From an uncultured Clostridia bacterium (lineage in GTDB: Bacteria; Bacillota; Clostridia; Christensenellales; UBA1242), in NCBI GenBank assembly GCA_937925475.1, contig CALEWH010000009.1, positions 1 through 21,669 on the forward strand: a stretch of DNA of 21,669 nt, written 5' to 3'. Below the pieces are notes generated by a model, which had not been told where the DNA came from, searched no databases, and saw nothing but the letters and a program-made list of their open reading frames with translations. The translations under genes were made by a program, and so were the position numbers. Below are positions 14,703 through 21,053 of the stretch, one piece after another; positions within the stretch are counted from its first letter, which is position 1; each line of letters starts with the position of its first letter.

Positions 14703-14731
14703 TTGATTTTTATGTTGTTATATTATATAAT
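14703..14731 (+). promoter_or_regulatory. Promoter of the beta-helix protein gene
   Basis: -35 TTGATT (14703-14708), a 17-base spacer, -10 TATAAT (14726-14731). AAGGTGG (14741-14747) lies before the ATG at 14754. The longer frame starting at TTG 14703 would place the promoter inside the gene and is rejected. Confidence 0.75.
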
Positions 14732-14753
14732 TAAAAAAATAAGGTGGTGTATT

Positions 14754-16574
14754 ATGAAAGTACTTAAAGGAATATTTGTATACACAATGGTTATATTGGG
14801 GGCATTGCTTGGCGTGGGCATTTTGCTTATTGGCGCAATGTACTTATTTAAACTTCCTGTTTTTGGATACAGATTTTTAAATATCAATATCCAAAAAGAG
14901 TTCTACAATAATATCAATGTTGTAGGCTATACTATCCAAACACCTTCGGGCACTACACTAAATTTTATAAGTGATTGTATTCAAGAAAACGGTACATATC
15001 GTGTAAAATTTATTGTTGATGCTGGCGATTATGCGGTTAGATTGTTGCCAGATGACGGTCAACACAATTATATAAGTTATTATACAATGACCGACTTTAC
15101 TGGACTTGTAAAAACTGACTCGAAAAAATACACCACTACTGTAAACACAAGTACTTTTATCGACGACAATAAGGTTTTGGTTGTTAATATGAAAGTGGCT
15201 AATCCTAGCGGACTAGTAAAATTTGACGACGACTCCAACGAACTTGTTATTGTTGTTCCTGAAAATATTGATGCAGTCAATTATGTCTACGACTTTGAAA
15301 TAAAAACTACTGGTGGAAACATCATCTTGAAAAACAGCGTAAACACCGATATGAGTTTTTGCGCACCACTTAGAGTAGGCTCATTAAGTGCTAGCACAAA
15401 TAAGGGCAACATAGTTTTGGGTGGATTTGAGTATGCTGAGGACGAAAATGGCAAAAAAGTAGCCAATACTTCTGCTACTCTTGATGATTTGGTTTTGTAT
15501 ACAAAGGGCGGAACTATTGACTTTACAAACTTTAAAAATTTGACCATAAACAAAAAATTTGTTTTGGAGTCTACAAAAGCTGATTATGTTTTTGAAAACT
15601 TGACAGCAGCGAGCGGAATGGAAATCACAGGAAACAATGTGCTAGTAAAAGCAAAAACAATCACTTGTGGTGGTGACTTTGTTTACAAATCCGAAACAGG
15701 CGGACTAGAAATTGACGCTTTGAATGCGGGCGGATATGTGAAAAAAGTAACAACTCACGCTACTGAAACAACAGAAGAAAAATATCACTACGAGAAAGAC
15801 CCAACCAAGTACAATTTAAGGAATGTGAGCATATTTAGCAATAGTACAAATATTGTTATTGGTGGACTTATGGGCAAGGCTCGTATTGAAAACAAATACG
15901 GCAAAATTGACATCAAATATTTGTGCAATCAAGCATCTATCAAAAATGAAAACGGAAACATTGCTATTGGACGAAGTGGTATACTTGCAAAAAATGACGA
16001 TTCTGGGGACATATTTACAGATACATCATCAATTGTTGCTTACAACACATATGGCGATATTAGTGTAAATGCGTACTATCAAAATGGACTATTCAACAAT
16101 GTAAAAGGCAAAATAGTTTTGGTCGCTAAGGGTAGCGATGATTACTATACTAAGGCCGAGACAAAAGACGGTGCTATTGATTTTACAACAGAAGGTTCGG
16201 CTTACAATCTTGTTGCTACTGATAAGGCAAATATCTCCATAACCCAAAAGAAAGTTTTGGCCACTTATGTAAACGCAGAAGAAAATAAAACTTACTATGC
16301 TAAGAGCACAAATGGTAGTATTAGTATTATTCTTCCTACTACTGACGCTGGGGTAGGAAAAGGTTATATTGTAAATATTGACGGCAAATTTGGTGAAAAA
16401 CCTACAAGTTCGTTTAGTAACCTTGTTGAAAATTCTTATCAATACTACTTCACAGGAGATGGAGATCTTCCAAGTGGAAAAGTTGTTGACACTAAGAATC
16501 TTGATGTAGCACTTTCTACCTATCCACTTATAAAACTTACTGGCAAAAGCACTTATGTTTATGCTAGTTTGTAG
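14754..16574 (+). CDS. Membrane-anchored beta-helix-like surface protein (DUF4097-like repeats)
   Basis: A 606-residue extracytoplasmic protein of unknown role. One N-terminal membrane helix (about 7-33) anchors it; no lipobox, cleavage site or LPxTG motif is clear, so it should stay membrane-bound. The outer part is mostly short strands with a recurring G-x-I/V rung: GGNIIL, KGNIVL, GGTIDF, YGKIDI, NGNIAI, YGDISV, KGKIVL, DGAIDF, NGSISI. This spacing is what DUF4097-type and other right-handed beta-helix proteins show. It is rich in N, T, S, D and K, and poor in cysteine. Adhesion or envelope sensing is a guess. It is a single-gene unit with promoter and terminator, next to AlaRS but not co-transcribed. 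Confidence 0.75.
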   Translation: MKVLKGIFVYTMVILGALLGVGILLIGAMYLFKLPVFGYRFLNINIQKEFYNNINVVGYTIQTPSGTTLNFISDCIQENGTYRVKFIVDAGDYAVRLLPDDGQHNYISYYTMTDFTGLVKTDSKKYTTTVNTSTFIDDNKVLVVNMKVANPSGLVKFDDDSNELVIVVPENIDAVNYVYDFEIKTTGGNIILKNSVNTDMSFCAPLRVGSLSASTNKGNIVLGGFEYAEDENGKKVANTSATLDDLVLYTKGGTIDFTNFKNLTINKKFVLESTKADYVFENLTAASGMEITGNNVLVKAKTITCGGDFVYKSETGGLEIDALNAGGYVKKVTTHATETTEEKYHYEKDPTKYNLRNVSIFSNSTNIVIGGLMGKARIENKYGKIDIKYLCNQASIKNENGNIAIGRSGILAKNDDSGDIFTDTSSIVAYNTYGDISVNAYYQNGLFNNVKGKIVLVAKGSDDYYTKAETKDGAIDFTTEGSAYNLVATDKANISITQKKVLATYVNAEENKTYYAKSTNGSISIILPTTDAGVGKGYIVNIDGKFGEKPTSSFSNLVENSYQYYFTGDGDLPSGKVVDTKNLDVALSTYPLIKLTGKSTYVYASL

Positions 16575-16641
16575 GATTGTGTTTTTGGATTTAGACTGTA
16601 TATTTTATACAATATTATAACATTGATTATTTTGAATATGT

Positions 16642-16684
16642 AAAAAAAGGAATTATATCTCTCATTCGATATAATTCTTTTTTT
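16642..16684. terminator. Bidirectional terminator after the beta-helix protein gene
   Basis: GAATTATATC (16650-16659) pairs with GATATAATTC (16668-16677), extended by A-run/T-run pairing. It is rich in T on the right and A on the left, so it works in both directions. The following 16685-16816 is AT-rich and I see no gene there. Confidence 0.85.
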
Positions 16685-16816
16685 GTTGTGTGCTAATCAT
16701 ATTTTACGATTTTTTAGTGTGTTTTTAAAAATGTAGGCAGATGTTTGTTATAAAATAAGAGTGTTGTAAAAAACAATGTTGAGTGGGGTAGTTGTTTTTT
16801 ATTAAGTATAAATTTG

Positions 16817-16844
16817 AAAAAAATAGACGGCACATTAGCCGTCT
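16817..16844 (-). terminator. Terminator of tRNA-Ser(GCT)
   Basis: On the minus strand AGACGGC-TAATGT-GCCGTCT (16825-16844) is followed by ATTTTTTT (complement of 16817-16824). It lies about 55 bases past the tRNA CCA. Confidence 0.85.
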
Positions 16845-16898
16845 TGATACACAACACATTACATTAAAATAAGGAGCATATGCAATGAGTTGTATAAG

Positions 16899-16989
16899 TG
16901 GCGCGGAAAGAGGGATTTGAACCCTCGCTGCGTGTTACCGCACTACACCCTTAGCAGGGGCGCCTCTTCAGCCTCTTGAGTATTTCCGC
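16899..16989 (-). tRNA. tRNA-Ser, anticodon GCT, CCA encoded
   Basis: A 91-base class II tRNA. The acceptor stem is GCGGAAA/TTTCCGC. The anticodon stem CGCCC/GGGTG holds loop CTGCTAA (anticodon GCT, reads AGC/AGU). The long variable arm is built on TGCG/CGCA and the T arm is GAGGG-TTCAAAT-CCCTC, with discriminator G and CCA. A terminator follows at 16817-16844, and a promoter with a possible structured leader lies upstream (17035-17166). Confidence 0.96.
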
Positions 16990-17034
16990 ACTGAATTTAA
17001 TATAAAAATATTAAAATATATAGCAACTTGATAT

Positions 17035-17119
17035 GGTAAACCAGTATATAAGATATGATGGAGGGGTATGTCGTAAATAAGACATAATAGGTATAAAAAA
17101 TATACCAAGTATACTGACC
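17035..17119 (-). ncRNA. Possible three-way-junction RNA in the leader of tRNA-Ser(GCT)
   Basis: This lies in the stretch 16990-17458, which has no gene. Outer stem CAGTATA (17042-17048) with TATACTG (17110-17116) is extended by GGT (17035-17037) with ACC (17117-17119). Inside are hairpins TATGTC/GACATA (17067-17086) and GGTATA/TATACC (17090-17106). Promoter boxes on the minus strand at 17138-17166 would start a transcript near 17131 that crosses this fold and then the tRNA. The stems are AT-rich and short, so chance folding cannot be excluded. Confidence 0.3.
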
Positions 17120-17137
17120 AAATCAAATTGCAAAGTT

Positions 17138-17166
17138 ATTTTATCAAATCAAAACTTCAATGTCAA
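17138..17166 (-). promoter_or_regulatory. Consensus promoter upstream of tRNA-Ser(GCT)
   Basis: On the minus strand: -35 TTGACA (17161-17166), a 17-base spacer, -10 TAAAAT (17138-17143). It is about 140 bases before the tRNA 5' end. A weaker TTGCTA box lies closer to the tRNA. Confidence 0.6.
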
Positions 17167-17321
17167 TAATAATACGCAAAGTCTTGACTATTTTATTTTC
17201 AAATTCGATTTTTTTTGCAAAACCCACCAATACACCCGCCTTATCTTTACAATTTTATCAAATACAAACTTTTAAAATATAAAAATCAAAAATATGTTTT
17301 TTGCGTAAAACCGTCCGTTTT

Positions 17322-17367
17322 TTTAAAATCCTAAACAAAGTATCTTTAAAATCCTAAACCAAACATC
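17322..17367. repeat. Tandem 23-bp direct repeat just outside the island end
   Basis: TTTAAAATCCTAAAC occurs at 17322-17336 and again at 17345-17359 with a 23-bp period; the remaining 8 bases match at 5 positions. It lies about 90 bases left of the tRNA-Arg fragment, so an integrase or accessory-factor site is possible but not shown. Confidence 0.6.
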
Positions 17368-17423
17368 TCTCCATTTTCAAATGTGCTTTTACTCTCACCA
17401 AATATTGGATGTATACAAATAAA

Positions 17424-17458
17424 AAAACACTGACACATAAAGCCCGTGTTTTTTATTT
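17424..17458 (-). terminator. Terminator left behind the tRNA-Arg fragment
   Basis: On the minus strand AAAAACAC pairs with GTGTTTTT (17447-17454 with 17424-17431) and is followed by T residues. It begins directly after the CCA of the tRNA-Arg half, as expected for the original tRNA terminator staying on the chromosome side. Confidence 0.7.
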
Positions 17459-17503
17459 TGGTGTTCCCGAGGCGATTCGAACGCCTGGCCTTCCCCTTAG
17501 GAG
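17459..17503 (-). pseudogene. 3' half of tRNA-Arg(CCT): probable attachment site of an integrated element
   Basis: Read on the minus strand it starts at the anticodon loop CTCCTAA (17497-17503, anticodon CCT) and continues with the 3' anticodon strand GGGGA, variable loop AGGCC, T arm AGGCG-TTCGAAT-CGCCT (17470-17486), acceptor 3' strand CGGGAAC, discriminator A and CCA. The 5' half is absent: the bases upstream (TTG) cannot pair with GGGGA, and no D arm or 5' acceptor strand follows. Tyrosine integrases often recombine at tRNA anticodon loops and leave such a 3'-half duplication at one end, while the tRNA is rebuilt at the other end. This fits the chromosome lying to the left and accessory genes to the right. 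Confidence 0.8.
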
Positions 17504-17763
17504 CAATGGAAAAATATAATTTTAATCTATTTCATATCAAAAATCGAAATTCTTATCAAAATTTTAGCCAAAATTGTGCAGTATATTAACCAAAACGGCT
17601 AACTTTTGTATCTTTTACTCAAACCCTTTTAAATCTACGGTGCACAAATGGTGCACTTTTAAGAGATTTTATGGTTTGGGTGCATTTCTAATATTTCAGT
17701 CACTTCTTATGCTTTGTGCTAGATGCATAACGTGCTTTATGATATAATGAACTCAGGTGAATT
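17504..17763. other. Non-coding island end with GGTGCAC repeats
   Basis: No gene is seen. GGTGCAC occurs at 17639-17645 and 17650-17656 (11-bp step) and GGTGCAT at 17679-17685; the first two contain the 6-bp palindrome GTGCAC. Close direct repeats beside an attachment core are the usual layout of integrase arm sites, but this is inference. A TATAAT at 17743-17748 and AGGTG before the ATG at 17764 serve the next gene; no good -35 box is seen. Confidence 0.4.
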
Positions 17764-18486
17764 ATGAAATACTTTGTATCAGCAGATATACACGGCTTTT
17801 ATGATGAATGGATGGAAGCTCTAAAAGAAAAGGAATTTGATGTAAATAACCCAGAACACAAGATTATTCTTTGTGGAGATTTGTTTGATAGAGGTCGTCA
17901 ACCAAAAGAAATAATTGATTTTATACTTTCACACAAAGATAAGTGCATTCTTATTCGTGGCAACCATGAAGACTTGATGCAAGAAATGATTTTTAGAAAC
18001 AAAAACACATCAATGGATTTATCTAATGGGACGGCTCAAACAATAGTTGATTTATATCCAGAATGGTTAATCACGGAATTTGATTTATCAAAAGTAGCAA
18101 AAGAAACTGGTTTGCAAAAAGTATTAGATTTGTGTGTTAATTTTTATGAAACAAACAAATACATATTTGTTCATGGTTGGACACCTATTATAGAAAATCG
18201 CTATCTTTATGATGAAAACTGGAGAAGTGCAAGGAATGAATAGTGGAAAAAGGCTAGATGGCAAAACCCTGTCTTAATGTATAAGTATCAGATTTATGAG
18301 CCTAACAAAACAATAGTTTGTGGCCATTGGCATTGTAGTGCTTTATGGCATGAGTTAGATCCTATAAAATATCCCGAATTTGATGATAATGCCAACTTTG
18401 AGCCTTTTATAACTAAGAACATGATAGCTCTAGATACATGTACCGCATATACAAGAAAAGTCAATGTTGTAGTTCTTGAAGACTAA
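17764..18486 (+). pseudogene. Calcineurin-like metallophosphoesterase interrupted by one in-frame amber codon
   Basis: The frame codes for about 240 residues of a serine/threonine-phosphatase-like metallophosphoesterase. The first part (159 residues) has D8-x-H10 (SADIHG), GD39LFDRG, GNH (66-68) and H137 (FVHGWT). A TAG at 18241-18243 stops it, and the same frame continues with WKKARWQNP and then CGHWH (H188, H190), the final metal-binding motif, to TAA at 18484-18486. No base insertion or deletion is needed, only the single stop, possibly from GAG. The short product would lack two metal ligands and is probably inactive. An ATG inside the second part (18277) has no ribosome site. TAG ends ordinary genes here (for example dnaB), so recoding is unlikely; read-through or a sequence error remain possible. 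An AGGTG ribosome site precedes the ATG. Confidence 0.85.
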
Positions 18487-18734
18487 CTAAATAATTTCTT
18501 ACATATGCTATAAGTAATCTCAACAACTTGGTCAATTTGTAGGTTTACAAGTTGACCTTTTTCTATGTCTAAATTAAAATAATCTATCCATTTTTCTTTT
18601 GAAAAATCTTTCACGAACTTATCTTCTAGCTCGCAAATCTTATTTAGTTGAAGTTGTTCTTCTGCTCTTATTTTCTCGTTTTCTAGTGTATCTCTTACTA
18701 GTTGTAAAACGTGGTTCAACTTTTTCACCTCCAT
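18483..18734 (-). CDS. Small helical protein of the island, family unknown
   Basis: Up to 83 residues, almost wholly helical and charged, with no membrane span. The last part, VEITYSICKKLF, resembles IIHTYNICKEVF at the same place in the protein at 19136-19369, so the two look like paralogs. The ATG at 18734 lies before a GGAGGTG that makes a good ribosome site for the TTG at 18719, so the real start may be that TTG (78 residues). It overlaps the 3' end of the upstream gene by 95 bases and its stop overlaps that of the broken phosphoesterase on the other strand. Short helical proteins of this kind are common in Clostridia mobile elements; no function is known to me. Confidence 0.55.
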   Translation of the reverse strand: MEVKKLNHVLQLVRDTLENEKIRAEEQLQLNKICELEDKFVKDFSKEKWIDYFNLDIEKGQLVNLQIDQVVEITYSICKKLFS

Positions 18735-19041
18735 TTGAAATTACCGAGACATATTTAGCATAATCTTCGCCGTCGCTGTATACCAGGAGCATAATATCAC
18801 TTTGTAAACAGCAAAACATCAATACATGGAACACCCCTTTCTCATCAATAAACATTTCATTTTTATATAATGTGATATTTGGATCATCTTCCAATAGTTT
18901 TGAACGAAAAGAAATAAAATAATCTCCTTGAAGATAAATAACTCTTTCAACTGTATACTTGGTTTCAAAGCCTTCGCATTGATCAATTCTGTTTCTAGCT
19001 AATCTTGCATTAGAAACATTACAAACAAATCTTGATTTCAT
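18640..19041 (-). CDS. Small mobile-element protein, function unknown (possibly DUF6329-like)
   Basis: A 133-residue protein. The first 100 residues read as an alpha/beta domain (NARLARNRID, then ERVIYLQGDYFISFRSKLLEDDPNI, then FHVLMFCCLQSDIMLLVYSDGEDYAKYVSVI), and the last 30 are basic and disordered. The YxSDGxDYAKY segment reminds me of small Firmicutes mobile-element proteins of the DUF6329 type; this is a weak recollection, not a match. AAAGGAG precedes the ATG well. The basic tail overlaps the next gene by 95 bases in another frame, which suggests either a true long overlap or a frameshift near 18735. It lies in a leftward run of small genes. Confidence 0.6.
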   Translation of the reverse strand: MKSRFVCNVSNARLARNRIDQCEGFETKYTVERVIYLQGDYFISFRSKLLEDDPNITLYKNEMFIDEKGVFHVLMFCCLQSDIMLLVYSDGEDYAKYVSVISNGGEKVEPRFTTSKRYTRKRENKSRRTTSTK

Positions 19042-19135
19042 TTTATCTCCTTTACTCCTAAAGAATAATCAATGGTTTGCTTCAGGGTGGTCACACCAAT
19101 CAATGGATTGCCCGCAAGCCTCCTAAGGGTTAGAC

Positions 19136-19369
19136 CTATCTTAGTTTAAAAACCTCTTTGCAGATATTGTAGGTATGAATTATGTTTTCTTCAATATCTA
19201 GATTGTGAAGTTTGTATATACTTGACAACAATTCATCAAATATATGCTTTTGTTCAGCTGATAATGTTTCAACGAAATCAGCCTTAATGTGTTGAATATC
19301 AATGGTTTGCCTAAAATATTCTTGCGAGTTTTTGAAACTCATATTGACAAGTTCAACAATTCTTTTCAT
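19136..19369 (-). CDS. Small helical protein of the island, paralog-like
   Basis: A 77-residue soluble, mostly helical protein. The C-terminal half (FVETLSAEQKHIFDELL...LDIEENIIHTYNICKEVFKLR) shares its layout and closing YxICKxxF with the protein at 18483-18734. GAGGTGG lies just before the ATG at 19369. It is the first of the leftward small genes and is divergent from the AbiE operon, so the gap 19370-19452 should hold its promoter, though none is clear. The function is unknown; a small structural or accessory protein of the element is a guess. Confidence 0.6.
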   Translation of the reverse strand: MKRIVELVNMSFKNSQEYFRQTIDIQHIKADFVETLSAEQKHIFDELLSSIYKLHNLDIEENIIHTYNICKEVFKLR

Positions 19370-19452
19370 GATCCACCTCTAGGCGTTTGTGTTTTACCGT
19401 AAATATATTTCTTTTGCAAGTCATTTAAAGAAATATAATAAAAAATATCATA

Positions 19453-19553
19453 TTTTCTCCAGAAAGATGAGAAAAGCTCAGCTATTTGGAGAAAATAATA
19501 TTAAAAATAGTTGATTTTCTCCAGAAAGTGTGATAAAATACAACTATCTGGAG
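19453..19553 (+). promoter_or_regulatory. AbiE promoter with duplicated inverted-repeat operators
   Basis: Two copies of one palindromic module. Copy 1 has TTTTCTCCA (19453-19461) facing TGGAGAAAA (19487-19495). Copy 2 has CTCCAGA (19519-19525) facing TCTGGAG (19547-19553). The half-site spacing is identical (28 bp) and the copies are 62 bp apart, about six helical turns. The promoter TTGATT (19511-19516), 17 bases, TAAAAT (19534-19539) lies inside copy 2, whose right half-site is also the ribosome site GGAGG. AbiEi antitoxins are known to repress their own operons through inverted repeats. Confidence 0.8.
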
Positions 19554-19561
19554 GAAATAAT

Positions 19562-20149
19562 ATGGTTATCACTAGTCAACAATTAAGAGAATACTATAAG
19601 AATCTAGCCGATCCTAAAGCTAGAATTGCAAGAGATATAAAAAATGGGAAATTATTTCCTTTAGTTAAGGGAATATACGAAACTGATCCAAATGCTTTTG
19701 CTCCATACCTTGCACAATTTATTTATGGGCCATCTTATATATCGTTTGATTATGTATTGCATTACCAAGGACTAATTCCAGAAGCGATATACAAAACTGT
19801 TACTTGTGCGACATATAATAAGAAGAAAATTAAAACATATACAAACAAATTTGGTACTTTTGTTTATAGAGATGTTCCAAACGCAGTATTTAGTTTAGGT
19901 GTTAATGTTATCAATGATGGGGTTTATTCATACCAAGTTGCAACACCAGAAAAAGCACTTTGCGACAAGTTATACACAATATCACCTGTAAAAAGCGTTA
20001 AAGACTTAAAAGCATTATTATTTGAAGATTTAAGAATCGATGAAGATAGATTAAATGAACTTAATAGAGAAGATATTTTGAAGCTTGCTCCACTTTATCA
20101 TTCAACAAATTTAAATATTTTAGTAAAATTTCTAAAAGGAGAAAAATAA
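19562..20149 (+). CDS. abiEi: AbiEi-family antitoxin and autorepressor
   Basis: The antitoxin half of a type IV AbiE toxin-antitoxin (abortive infection) system, 195 residues. The N-terminal winged helix (about 1-45: TSQQLREYYKN, IARDIKNGKLFPLVKGIYET) matches the 'RxxxxGxLxxxxxGxYxxx' form of this family, followed by the AbiEi C-terminal domain with SYISFDYVLHYQGLIPE (56-73) and ATPEKALCDKLY (145-156). An upstream in-frame TTG at 19511 is the promoter -35 box and is rejected; the ATG at 19562 has GGAGGAAA before it. The gene is followed with no gap by the toxin, so the pair is translationally coupled. The two operators upstream are its likely binding sites. The DNA is more AT-rich than the chromosomal genes to the left. 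Confidence 0.88.
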   Translation: MVITSQQLREYYKNLADPKARIARDIKNGKLFPLVKGIYETDPNAFAPYLAQFIYGPSYISFDYVLHYQGLIPEAIYKTVTCATYNKKKIKTYTNKFGTFVYRDVPNAVFSLGVNVINDGVYSYQVATPEKALCDKLYTISPVKSVKDLKALLFEDLRIDEDRLNELNREDILKLAPLYHSTNLNILVKFLKGEK

Positions 20150-21016
20150 ATGCAACAAGTATTAAATCAGATGCTATCTAAATACAAGATAAACAATATT
20201 GAAGATAAGAAAAATGCAATTAAGGAAGTTGTCCAGGAGATTGTTCTCTGTGGATTGTCTCGTGGTGGATTTTTTAAAGAAGCCGCATTCTATGGTGGCA
20301 CGGCTCTTAGAATATTTTATAATTTGGATAGATTTAGTGAAGATTTAGATTTTTCACTAGTGACACAAGATCCTAACTTTGATTTAACCAAATACTTTCC
20401 TTATATCGAAAATGAAACAAGGTCTTTAGGGCTTGATTTCAGCGTACAAGAAAAAATTAAATCCATAGATTCAAATATTAAATCAGCCTTTCTTAAGGGA
20501 AATACAAAAGAACACATAATGACCTTTTATGAAAATGGAGATGATACAAAGTTTATAAGCAAAGATGAACTAATAAGAATTAAGTTTGAGGTAGATATTA
20601 ACCCTCCAGTAGGTGCAACTTATGAAACAAAATTTGGCTTATTACCTTCACCATACCAAGTTAAACTCTATGACCTGCCATCATTGTTTGCAGGCAAAAT
20701 TCATGCATGTTTATGTAGGAACTGGAAATCGAGGGTTAAAGGTCGAGATTTTTATGATTATGTATTCTTCTTATCAATCGGAGCAAAAGTTAATTTGCAA
20801 AATTTGAAAGCAAAACTAATTCAATCAAAATTTGTTGATGAAAAGTATGACTTAACAATTGACAATTTAAAATCGTTATTAAACGAAAGATTTGATAATT
20901 TGAATGTAGAACAAGCAAAACAGGATGTCTTACCATTTGTAAAAGATAAAACAAAATTAGATATTTGGAGTGTTGAATTCTTTAAGGAAATAACAAAAAA
21001 TCTTAAAGCTCAATAA
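20150..21016 (+). CDS. abiEii: AbiEii-family nucleotidyltransferase toxin
   Basis: The toxin half of the AbiE system: a DNA polymerase beta-like nucleotidyltransferase that stops growth, normally to block phage spread. It has 288 residues, a normal family length. Family motifs in order: YGGTALRIFY (48-57), RFSEDLDFS (61-69, acidic D65 and D67), IKFEVDI (144-150, third acidic D149), SLFAGKIHA (178-186, K183) and VKGRDFYD (196-203). All expected catalytic positions are present, so it should be active. The ATG follows the antitoxin TAA directly, with AAAGGAGA at 20135-20142 inside the antitoxin gene. The next gene, a methyltransferase, begins 38 bases after the stop and has its own ribosome site, so it may share the transcript. 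Confidence 0.92.
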   Translation: MQQVLNQMLSKYKINNIEDKKNAIKEVVQEIVLCGLSRGGFFKEAAFYGGTALRIFYNLDRFSEDLDFSLVTQDPNFDLTKYFPYIENETRSLGLDFSVQEKIKSIDSNIKSAFLKGNTKEHIMTFYENGDDTKFISKDELIRIKFEVDINPPVGATYETKFGLLPSPYQVKLYDLPSLFAGKIHACLCRNWKSRVKGRDFYDYVFFLSIGAKVNLQNLKAKLIQSKFVDEKYDLTIDNLKSLLNERFDNLNVEQAKQDVLPFVKDKTKLDIWSVEFFKEITKNLKAQ

Positions 21017-21053
21017 TATAACCCAAAACAAACAACAGTAATAAGGAGAAAGT

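Noticed and set aside
14703..14753. Longer start (TTG 14703) for the beta-helix protein
   Set aside because: It overlaps the promoter boxes; the ATG at 14754 has AAGGTGG upstream and begins a normal membrane-helix N-terminus.
16885..16920. Tiny open frame (11 codons) preceded by AAGGAG, antisense to tRNA-Ser(GCT)
   Set aside because: It enters the tRNA 3' end and stops there; too short and positioned by chance.
17144..17321. Hidden gene or CRISPR array in the long intergenic stretch
   Set aside because: Stops occur in all frames, there are no regularly spaced repeats, and the DNA is simply AT-rich.
18241..18243. Amber codon recoded as an amino acid, as in some phages
   Set aside because: TAG is used as an ordinary stop by dnaB, by the beta-helix protein and by island genes, and no suppressor tRNA is visible.
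19118..19128. Second copy of the attachment core (CTCCTAAGGG shared with the tRNA-Arg half)
   Set aside because: Only 10 bases match and no T arm or acceptor sequence follows; this can occur by chance.
19511..19561. Longer start (TTG 19511) for AbiEi
   Set aside because: That TTG is the -35 box of the promoter; the ATG at 19562 follows GGAGGAAA.
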